A stretch of DNA of 5,081 bases from Archangium sp. Lineage in GTDB: Bacteria > Myxococcota > Myxococcia > Myxococcales > Myxococcaceae. The notes under the pieces were generated by a model, which did not search any database, was not told the origin of the DNA, and worked only from the letters and a program-made list of their open reading frames with translations. The number at the start of each line of letters is the position of its first letter. The first letter of the stretch is position 1. A program made the translations under genes and the position numbers. This document shows, one piece after another, positions 1 to 5,081 of the stretch. The stretch covers positions 1-5,081 of the forward strand of contig JAEUJT010000228.1 of assembly GCA_016793525.1 (NCBI GenBank). Direction: 5' to 3'.

Positions 1-952
1 GATGGTCTTTGACGGAAACACGCGGCGCCCGTTGCTCTTCACCAGCACCGGCGAGACGTGGACGTGGGCCGGCTCGACCTGGCACGCGGCGGCGTCGAGC
101 GCCCAACCGACGTTGGACGGCTTCTCGATGGCCTTCGACACCTCGAGCCAGAACGTCGTGCTCGTCGGCGCCCTGCAAACCTTCAGCGGCTCCGTGCATC
201 AAACGTGGACCTGGAACGGCGCGCGGTGGGCACTGGAGGCGCCAGCGACCTCCCCGCCCGTGCGCTCAGACGGCGCACTCGCCTACGACCCGGTTCGGCA
301 GAAGGTGGTGCTCTTCGGCGGCCGCGACCCGAACACCGTCTCGTTCCGCAGCGACACCTGGGAGTGGACCGGCGCTGACTGGGCGCAGCTGGCGCCGGCG
401 ACAGCTCCGGCCGGGCGGCAGAACCCCGCGGTGGCGACCGACCTCGCGCGGCAACGCATTGTGCTCTTCGGAGGCTGGTCGACCTTCACCAACACCCTGA
501 GCGAAAATTGGGACTGGGACGGTGCGACGTGGGTCCAGAGGTTCCCGCCGTCATCGCCGTCGGCTCGCTCCGCGACGGCCATCGCGTACGACGCCAGCCG
601 CCAGCGCGTCGTCATGTTCGGCGGCACGACCTCGAGCGGCGCGTCGAATGACACCTGGGAGTTTGACGGCACCACCTGGCTGCTGCGCTCGCCGCCGCAC
701 GCCCCCTCGGCGCGTGCCTACGCCACCATGGCGTACGACCGCGACCGTCAGCGCATCATCTTGTTCGGAGGTGAGGCGCAGGGCTCCCGGCTCACCGACA
801 CCTGGGCGTGGGACGGCGCCGACTGGGCGCTCCACCCAACGTTGACGGCGCCGCGGCTCATTCTGGGCAGGCTCCCGCGCGTGGTCTACGACCAGGCCCG
901 CCAGCGAACGACGCTCTTCACCGGCGGCGACATGTGGATCTTCCTTCCCTAG
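1..952 (+). CDS. Kelch-repeat beta-propeller protein, 5'-truncated by window edge
   Basis: This is the C-terminal part of a kelch-type propeller protein. About 316 residues are readable from base 2 to the TAG at 950-952. The ATG at base 2 is very probably an internal Met, because it falls directly at the start of a repeat; the true start and any signal peptide lie upstream. Seven repeats are visible, with their Y/F/T-D landmark at residues 4, 46, 96, 147, 197, 246 and 297, a period of about 50. Each well-preserved unit reads like YDxxRQRxVLFGG, a loop, then DTWxWDGxxW, then a Pro/Ala-rich linker ending in R. The Gly-Gly and the spaced Trp residues are the kelch hallmarks. The last unit is degenerate (LFTGGDMWIFLP), as expected for the closing strand. 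Kelch propellers usually bind proteins or glycans; no catalytic residues are evident and the ligand is unknown. The next gene begins 17 bp downstream, suggesting co-transcription. Confidence 0.85.
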   Translation, partial: MVFDGNTRRPLLFTSTGETWTWAGSTWHAAASSAQPTLDGFSMAFDTSSQNVVLVGALQTFSGSVHQTWTWNGARWALEAPATSPPVRSDGALAYDPVRQKVVLFGGRDPNTVSFRSDTWEWTGADWAQLAPATAPAGRQNPAVATDLARQRIVLFGGWSTFTNTLSENWDWDGATWVQRFPPSSPSARSATAIAYDASRQRVVMFGGTTSSGASNDTWEFDGTTWLLRSPPHAPSARAYATMAYDRDRQRIILFGGEAQGSRLTDTWAWDGADWALHPTLTAPRLILGRLPRVVYDQARQRTTLFTGGDMWIFLP

Positions 953-969
953 CGGTGGGTCCAGGCGCG

Positions 970-1782
970 ATGTCACGGCCCATGCGTCTCTGGCTCGTGG
1001 GGCTGTGCATCGCGCTGTCGTCGTGCCGAGCTGCCGACGTCTCCGCCGTGGTCGACGCCGGCTGTGCGCCGGAGCCGCTCTTCGGCCAGCCCATCGCCGC
1101 CACCGGCCTCGACGAGACGCAGTGCACACCGTCGTGCGCCACATGCGGCAGCTTCACCTCACCCGACTTCACCGACGAGCGGCTCGAGGCCTTGACGCAG
1201 TGGACTTTGACGACGCCCGTCGCCGAGCTGACGACGACGCCGTACGACGCGCCGCCTCCACCAAACGACGGCGTGTGTGCGGTGGTGGTCGATGACCTGG
1301 CGGCGCGCAGCTACCACCTGCAGACCTTCACCGACGTAGCCGAGGCCGACGCGGCCGGAGCGATTCTCACCCACCACGACGCCTGCGGGGTGTGCAGCAC
1401 CTTGAAAGACTTCGTCGTGTACGCCCGCGAGCGCGACGTCGGGTCGAAGGTGAAGAAGTGCGGCTACGACAGCTTCGGCAAGTCGTTCTCGTTCCTCGTC
1501 GGCTGCATCGAGGCCATCGGCTTCACCACGCCGTGCGCGCAAATGTGGGCGTACAACACCGACAACACCCGGGCGCAGTGCTTCAGCCCGTGCATCTTCG
1601 GCGACCAATCGGTGTACCAATACGCCGACGGCCGGCTGAACGACTGCCTCGCCTGCGACGAAGAGAAGAGCGGCCCGGTGTTCAAGGCCGTGGCCGGGCG
1701 CACGCGGCGAAACACCGGCCTCGCCACGTCCATCTGCCGGCCGTGCAGTGAGGTTCGACCCGTGGCCCACGCGTACCCATGA
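970..1782 (+). CDS. Cysteine-rich lipoprotein of unknown function
   Basis: This encodes a predicted 270-residue exported lipoprotein that I cannot assign to a named family. The N-terminus is a short basic stretch, a hydrophobic core (LWLVGLCIAL) and a lipobox LSSC, with acylated Cys19. The start at 970 follows a GGTGGG (954-959) at suitable spacing. The in-frame ATG at 982 would also give an intact signal, while the longer upstream reading (from 808) would bury it and overlap the kelch gene. The mature part has 16 further cysteines (32, 52, 56, 59, 103, 139, 142, 164, 179, 189, 204, 208, 226, 229, 256, 259). Several are paired as CxxC (56/59, 139/142, 226/229, 256/259) or CxxxC (52/56, 204/208). 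The C-terminal 130 residues carry family-like blocks: HHDACGVC (135-142), NDCLACDEEKSGP (224-236) and AGRTRRNTGL (242-251). Disulfides outside the cytoplasm, or metal binding, are possible. The stop overlaps the next gene's start by 4 bp. The call as a real exported gene is firm; its function is unknown. Confidence 0.8.
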   Translation: MSRPMRLWLVGLCIALSSCRAADVSAVVDAGCAPEPLFGQPIAATGLDETQCTPSCATCGSFTSPDFTDERLEALTQWTLTTPVAELTTTPYDAPPPPNDGVCAVVVDDLAARSYHLQTFTDVAEADAAGAILTHHDACGVCSTLKDFVVYARERDVGSKVKKCGYDSFGKSFSFLVGCIEAIGFTTPCAQMWAYNTDNTRAQCFSPCIFGDQSVYQYADGRLNDCLACDEEKSGPVFKAVAGRTRRNTGLATSICRPCSEVRPVAHAYP

Positions 1783-2675
1783 ACGTCTTGGTGGTCGGCG
1801 CAGGCGCGGTCGGTCAGGTCTTCGCGCTCTCGTTGGCGCGCGGCGGCGCGACGGTTTCATTTCTCGTGCGGCCGAAGCACGGCGCACGCGACGCGCTCCA
1901 GCTCTTCGAACAAGGCGGTGAGGCCAGCACGTTGACCGCCCAGTGGCTGACGAGCCTCGACGCGTTGAAGCGCCAGTCATGGGACCAGGTGTGGCTCGCG
2001 GTGCCGGCGACGGCGTACGAAGGCGACGAGATTCCGCGCGTGCTCGAGGCCACAGGAGACACGACGGTGGTGGTGCTGGCGACCGAAGGTGGCGACCTGG
2101 TCCCCGCTGCTCGCCGCGTGCTGGGCGCGATTCCCTTCATGGCGTGGCAACACCCGCTGCCGGGGCAACCGGGAGCGCCGGGCGTCGCGTACTGGTGGCC
2201 TCCCCTCGCGCAGGTCCCGCTCAGCGGCGTGGCGCCCGAACGCGTCGAGGCCGTGCGCGCGCTGCTCCGACGAGGAGGCCTGAGAGCCCAGCGCGTCGAC
2301 GACGTGGCGAAGCTCGGTGCTCCGGTGACGGCGCTGTTGAATGCCAGTGTGGTGGCGCTCGAGGCCGCGGGGTGGAAGCTGCGCGACTTTCACGGCCGGT
2401 GGACCACGCTCGCCGCTCGAGCCGCCCGCGAGATGATGCGCATCGACGGAGTGTCTCCGGTATTTCGCGCCGTCACCCGTGGACCTGCGTTGCGCGTCGT
2501 GTGGTGGCTCGCGGCGAAGGTGGTGCCGTTCGACCTCGAGGCCTACGTGCAGTTCCACTTCACCAAAATGGGTGAGCAGACCCGAGCAGGGTTGGGCCGG
2601 TGGATTCGAGACGGGCGCGAACGGGGCCTGCCGGTCGACGCGCTCGAAGCGCTGAAGCACACGCTGCCTCGGTAA
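1779..2675 (+). CDS. Ketopantoate reductase-like (ApbA/PanE fold) NAD(P)-dependent oxidoreductase, divergent active site
   Basis: This is a 298-residue cytoplasmic Rossmann protein, about the length of ketopantoate reductases (E. coli PanE is 303). The dinucleotide site GAGAVG is at residues 7-12 and is followed by Arg31 and Lys33 at the end of the second strand. Arg31 falls at the same position as the NADP 2'-phosphate-binding Arg31 of PanE, so NADPH use is likely. Lys178 (in VAKLGAP) aligns with catalytic Lys176. Other PanE active-site positions differ in my hand alignment: Asn98 becomes Glu103, Asn180 becomes Pro182, Ser244 becomes Ala255, Glu256 becomes Gln267 and Asn261 becomes Leu272. 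The usual HNGxG is replaced by TEGGD. The C-terminal helical domain (from about residue 178) is present in full. I therefore give no panE symbol: it is probably a reductase or dehydrogenase of another 2-oxo or hydroxy acid, or a non-catalytic relative. The start ATG overlaps the preceding TGA (ATGA) and lacks a well-placed ribosome binding site, implying translational coupling. Confidence 0.8.
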   Translation: MNVLVVGAGAVGQVFALSLARGGATVSFLVRPKHGARDALQLFEQGGEASTLTAQWLTSLDALKRQSWDQVWLAVPATAYEGDEIPRVLEATGDTTVVVLATEGGDLVPAARRVLGAIPFMAWQHPLPGQPGAPGVAYWWPPLAQVPLSGVAPERVEAVRALLRRGGLRAQRVDDVAKLGAPVTALLNASVVALEAAGWKLRDFHGRWTTLAARAAREMMRIDGVSPVFRAVTRGPALRVVWWLAAKVVPFDLEAYVQFHFTKMGEQTRAGLGRWIRDGRERGLPVDALEALKHTLPR

Positions 2676-2683
2676 AGCCCCTG

Positions 2684-2695
2684 CGCGACGTCGCG
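2684..2695. repeat. Perfect 12-bp palindrome in intergenic gap (CGCGACGTCGCG)
   Basis: CGCGACGTCGCG reads identically on both strands and lies 9 bp after the stop of the reductase-like gene. It could be a protein-binding dyad. Without a loop it is not a useful RNA hairpin, and no T-tract follows, so it is not an intrinsic terminator. CG-rich palindromes arise fairly often by chance at this base composition. Confidence 0.4.
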
Positions 2696-2714
2696 TGCGT
2701 CAAAGAGCAGCCAG

Positions 2715-2726
2715 GGTGGTACCACC
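2715..2726. repeat. Perfect 12-bp palindrome just upstream of the SH3-like lipoprotein start (GGTGGTACCACC)
   Basis: GGTGGTACCACC is a perfect dyad ending 8 bp before the ATG at 2735. Its centre is 31 bp from the centre of the upstream palindrome, close to three helical turns. It occupies the position where a ribosome binding site would be expected, so it might be an operator or translational control site for the following gene. The evidence is symmetry and location only. Confidence 0.4.
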
Positions 2727-2734
2727 TACGCCGC

Positions 2735-3802
2735 ATGAGACTCGCTCTGGCCGTGCTGGCCTGCGCAGCGTGTGCGCCGATGATGGTTCAGACCTCGGCC
2801 GGACCGACCACCGAGACGTCGTTCTTCTGCCGGTACCAGAAGAACCCGATCGGCCTGAGCCCGGGCGTGCTCGAGTTGAGCGGCCGGCCCTTCGGGCGCT
2901 TCACCGTGTCACCGACCGTGGGGCTCGACCTCAAGGTGCCACTCGGCCCGGTGACGCAACCGCTCGGCCTCAACGCCACCACCGGCTGGGTCACCCTGCG
3001 CGCGCAGTACCGCCCGACCGAGGGCCTTCGCCTCCACGCGGTGAACCCCGTCACGATGGGCGTATACTCGCTGGGGCGCTACGGCGCGTACCGCTCCGTC
3101 GGCCAGCGTGAGAACCGCTTCGAGCTCGAGCCCGAGGCCTCGAGGGTCTTCTTCCCCACTCGACCGCTGCGCGTGCAGCTGACGTGTGAAGAGACCTCGC
3201 TGACCGTGCCCAACGACAAGGGCAACTTCGACCAGGCTGAAGAGCCCGTTGACCAGGTCGAGGTGGCCTTCGATGTCGACATTCCCGTGTCGGCGACGCC
3301 GGGCGGCACACCCGTGGGCCGGCTGCGCTTCACCCCCGAGCTCGTCGACACGGTGTCGAGTGGGCCGCCGGCTCCTCCGGAACCCGACGTTCGGCTCGCG
3401 GCGAAGCTCGATGAGCGAGACGGGTGGGTGCACATTCGAGCCGACGACTGGCCCGGGGTCGTCAAGGGCTGGGTGCCGCAGCGCTTCGTGAAGCCGCACC
3501 CTCCGGTGGACTCCGGCAACGGAGGGATCTTCGGCATCGGCGGAACCTCGCCCAAGGCCGAGAAGCCGACGTGGCCCAGGTGCACCAACGAGGTGCCGCT
3601 CTTCATTGCACGCGGCACGTCGCTCGAGCGCGTCGGCACGGTGCACCCGGGCGCTGCCGTCGTTCAGCGCGGCCGCCTGGAGCGGTGGACCGAAGTCGAC
3701 CTGCCGGAGCTCGCGTGGCTCACGCTCGAACCTGGCGTGACGTGGGCGCTGGCTCCCGACGACTTGCCGCGGTGTCTGTCGACACACAACGCGCCAAGGT
3801 AG
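2735..3802 (+). CDS. Predicted lipoprotein with two SH3-like modules
   Basis: This encodes 355 residues beginning with a very short lipoprotein-type signal, MRLALAVLACAAC. Cys10 (VLAC) fits a lipobox best; Cys13 is the alternative. The start at 2735 is chosen because it places this signal at the N-terminus; the ribosome binding site is weak. Residues about 30-160 form a beta-rich region without a recognised motif (Cys32 and Cys151 might pair). Residues about 185-253 resemble a bacterial SH3 domain: VSATPGGTPVGRL, then GWVHIRADD and GWVPQRFV, the usual order of strands in SH3b proteins. A Gly/Pro-rich linker (254-280) leads to a second, more degenerate module (286-347: VPLFIARG, ERVGTVHPGA, WTEVDLPELAWL). 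Cys283 and Cys347 bracket this module and could form a disulfide. SH3b domains commonly bind peptidoglycan or peptides, so an envelope-binding role is inferred. It lies 59 bp after the reductase-like gene. Confidence 0.72.
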   Translation: MRLALAVLACAACAPMMVQTSAGPTTETSFFCRYQKNPIGLSPGVLELSGRPFGRFTVSPTVGLDLKVPLGPVTQPLGLNATTGWVTLRAQYRPTEGLRLHAVNPVTMGVYSLGRYGAYRSVGQRENRFELEPEASRVFFPTRPLRVQLTCEETSLTVPNDKGNFDQAEEPVDQVEVAFDVDIPVSATPGGTPVGRLRFTPELVDTVSSGPPAPPEPDVRLAAKLDERDGWVHIRADDWPGVVKGWVPQRFVKPHPPVDSGNGGIFGIGGTSPKAEKPTWPRCTNEVPLFIARGTSLERVGTVHPGAAVVQRGRLERWTEVDLPELAWLTLEPGVTWALAPDDLPRCLSTHNAPR

Positions 3803-3935
3803 CGCGCGTTCTTCATCTGCCCCGCGTCGGGCTGCCCTGTAAGAAGGAGCGCGCCCAACCAAAATCTGCTGGGGGCCTCAGAATTTCGTGGCGAAGCAGG
3901 CGTCTCGCACGCTCCTTTTCCCTGCGAAGCACGCC

Positions 3936-3951
3936 TGGCACCTGCCTTGCT
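3936..3951 (+). promoter_or_regulatory. Sigma-54 (-24/-12) promoter for the serpin gene
   Basis: TGGCACCTGCCTTGCT matches the sigma-54 consensus TGGCACG-N4-TTGCW at every defined position except the G after TGGCAC. The invariant GG (3937-3938) and GC (3949-3950) are separated by the canonical 10 bp. Transcription would start near 3961-3962, giving a leader of about 30 nt to the ATG at 3992. Such promoters need an ATP-dependent enhancer-binding activator, which is not encoded in this window. Confidence 0.75.
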
Positions 3952-3976
3952 CAACGGCGCGTCGGCCGGAGACGTC

Positions 3977-3982
3977 AGGAGA
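3977..3982 (+). promoter_or_regulatory. Ribosome binding site of the serpin gene (AGGAGA)
   Basis: AGGAGA lies 9 nt before the ATG at 3992. It is the best Shine-Dalgarno match ahead of any gene in the window. It favours that ATG over the in-frame ATG at 4004, and it lies within the leader predicted from the sigma-54 promoter. Confidence 0.7.
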
Positions 3983-3991
3983 CTCGTACAC

Positions 3992-5081
3992 ATGAACACG
4001 TCGATGAAGCTGAGCGCCGCCGTTGTCGTAGCGGCGATGACCGGATGCGCAGGAATACCGGAAGCGCCGGGTACCGAGGCCGCTTCGTCGCTCGCGCGCC
4101 TCACCACGGCAGCACCCGCGCCTGACCTGGCCAAGGCGGTCACCGGCCACAACGAGCTCGCGCTGCGCCTCTACCGCGAGCTGCGCGCCACGCGCCCAGG
4201 GAACGTCTTCTTTTCGCCGACGAGCATCTCCGTGGCGCTGTCGATGACCTTGGCGGGCGCCGCGGGCACGACCGCGCAGGAGTTCAGCACCGTGCTCGCG
4301 AGCACGCTCGACCCGGCGGCGCACCACGTGGCGATGAATGACCTCGACCGACAGCTCCGGTCGCGCGGCGCGGGCGCCAAAAGCGCCGACGGCAAGGCCT
4401 TTCGCCTCGTGCCGACCAACCAGATTTTTTCGCAGCGAGGGCTGCGGGTGAAACAGCCGTTCCTCGACACCCTCGCGCAGCAGTACGGCGCGGGCGTGCG
4501 GCTGCTCGACTTCGCGGCGCAACCCGAGCCTGCGCGACAGTCCATCAACAGCTGGGTGGCGCAGAGCACGGAGCAGCGAATCCCCGAGCTGCTCCAGCCC
4601 AGCACCATCGACCCCGCGACGCAGCTCGTGCTGATCAACGCCATCTATTTCAACGCCGCGTGGAGGAATGCATTCGAGCCAGCGCAGACCCAGCCCGGCC
4701 AGTTCCACGCGCTCTCTGGGGCGACGCCGACGGTGCGGTTCATGAACAACCACGAGCTGAACGTGCGCGCGGGGCAGGTCGACGGCGTCGAGGTGGTGGA
4801 GCTCCCCTACGACGGTGACGAGCTCTCGTTCATCGCGCTCATGCCGCCGGTGGATGCGCTTGGCTCGTTCGAGCAGTCGCTCACCGCGGCAGCGCTCGAG
4901 GCCACTCTCTCCGCGCTCCACACCGAGACGCTCGACCTGGCGCTGCCCACGTTCGAGCTGCGGTACGGCAAGTCGTTGAAGGCTCCGCTCCATGCGCTGG
5001 GGCTTCAGAGCGCGTTCAGCGGAGACGCCGACTTCAGCGGCATCTCCGACGGAGAGCTCGTGGTGAGCGACGTGGTGCACG
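3992..5081 (+). CDS. Serpin-family protein with lipoprotein signal, 3'-truncated by window edge
   Basis: At least 363 residues of a serpin are present; the gene continues beyond the window. The N-terminus is a lipoprotein signal (MKLSAAVVVAAMTGC, lipid on Cys19), then a Pro/Ala-rich tether to about residue 48. Serpin landmarks follow in order: NVFFSPTSISVALSM (71-85) with GAAGTTAQE (89-97), LVLINAIYFNAAW (212-224) with the conserved Asn216 and Trp224, ELPYDGDELSFIALMP (270-285), and LALPTFEL (316-323) with the following KSLKAPLHALGL and FSGISDGELVVSDVVH (to 363). The next residues would be the shutter and hinge (usually xAFVEVNEEGTEAAAAT) and the reactive centre loop. These lie outside the window, so inhibitory activity and target protease cannot be judged. 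Inhibitory serpins trap serine or cysteine proteases through loop insertion. The likely location is the outer membrane or periplasm. It is preceded by a sigma-54 promoter and a strong ribosome binding site, so it is probably regulated apart from the upstream genes. Confidence 0.93.
   Translation, partial: MNTSMKLSAAVVVAAMTGCAGIPEAPGTEAASSLARLTTAAPAPDLAKAVTGHNELALRLYRELRATRPGNVFFSPTSISVALSMTLAGAAGTTAQEFSTVLASTLDPAAHHVAMNDLDRQLRSRGAGAKSADGKAFRLVPTNQIFSQRGLRVKQPFLDTLAQQYGAGVRLLDFAAQPEPARQSINSWVAQSTEQRIPELLQPSTIDPATQLVLINAIYFNAAWRNAFEPAQTQPGQFHALSGATPTVRFMNNHELNVRAGQVDGVEVVELPYDGDELSFIALMPPVDALGSFEQSLTAAALEATLSALHTETLDLALPTFELRYGKSLKAPLHALGLQSAFSGDADFSGISDGELVVSDVVH

Noticed and set aside
808..969. 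N-terminal extension of the Cys-rich protein by 54 residues
   Set aside because: It would overlap the end of the kelch gene by about 145 bp and place the lipoprotein signal internally; the start at 970 gives a proper signal peptide.
1159..1980. A 273-codon minus-strand frame across the Cys-rich/reductase junction
   Set aside because: It is antisense to two genes with clear features (lipobox and cysteine pattern; Rossmann GAGAVG) and is Arg/Ala-rich without any domain.
1779..2675. Assignment of the Rossmann gene as panE for pantothenate synthesis
   Set aside because: Only the cofactor site and one catalytic Lys are kept; the substrate-binding Asn, Ser and Glu positions differ, so the symbol is not justified.
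3803..3860. Possible intrinsic terminator after the SH3-like gene (GCGCGC copies at 3803 and 3849, short CCCG/CGGG stem near 3820-3830)
   Set aside because: The stems are short or interrupted by mismatches and no T-tract follows, so it does not meet the criteria for a rho-independent terminator.
2909..3862. A 317-codon minus-strand frame opposite the SH3-like lipoprotein gene
   Set aside because: Composition is dominated by Arg, Ala and Pro with no motif, and it overlaps a + strand gene with a signal peptide and SH3-like patterns.
3878..5080. A 400-codon open frame on the minus strand opposite the serpin
   Set aside because: The + strand carries the full ordered set of serpin motifs, a signal sequence, a promoter and a ribosome binding site. 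The antisense frame is rich in Arg/His/Glu with no recognisable domain, typical of a shadow frame in GC-rich DNA.

Overview
The window is very GC-rich and densely coding. All five genes lie on the + strand, with strong G/C preference at third codon positions. Envelope lipoproteins, kelch propellers, a serpin and a near-consensus sigma-54 promoter together suggest a myxobacterium (Myxococcota). This is an inference from style and gene types; no marker gene is present to confirm it.

Layout. (1) Bases 1-952 hold the 3' part of a kelch-type beta-propeller gene whose start lies upstream of the window. (2) After 17 bp, 970-1782 encodes a cysteine-rich lipoprotein of unknown function with an unusual set of CxxC/CxxxC motifs. 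(3) Its stop overlaps the start of 1779-2675 by 4 bp (ATGA). This third gene encodes a ketopantoate-reductase-like Rossmann protein that keeps the cofactor site but has lost several canonical catalytic residues. (4) A 59-bp gap containing two perfect 12-bp palindromes leads to 2735-3802, a lipoprotein with two likely SH3-like modules. (5) A 189-bp gap carries a -24/-12 sigma-54-type promoter at 3936-3951 and a good ribosome binding site, followed by a serpin with a lipoprotein signal. The serpin runs off the window at 5081, just before its hinge and reactive centre loop.

Working model. Genes 1-3 look like one transcription unit, because they are tightly spaced and genes 2 and 3 overlap. Gene 4 could be the last member of that unit or have its own control. 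The serpin is probably transcribed separately under an activator-dependent sigma-54 promoter. At least three of the five products are predicted lipoproteins, so the region looks devoted to the cell envelope. The Rossmann enzyme is the one clearly cytoplasmic product. No RNA gene, mobile element, CRISPR array or convincing intrinsic terminator was seen. The least-explained part is the pairing of the cysteine-rich lipoprotein with the divergent reductase.
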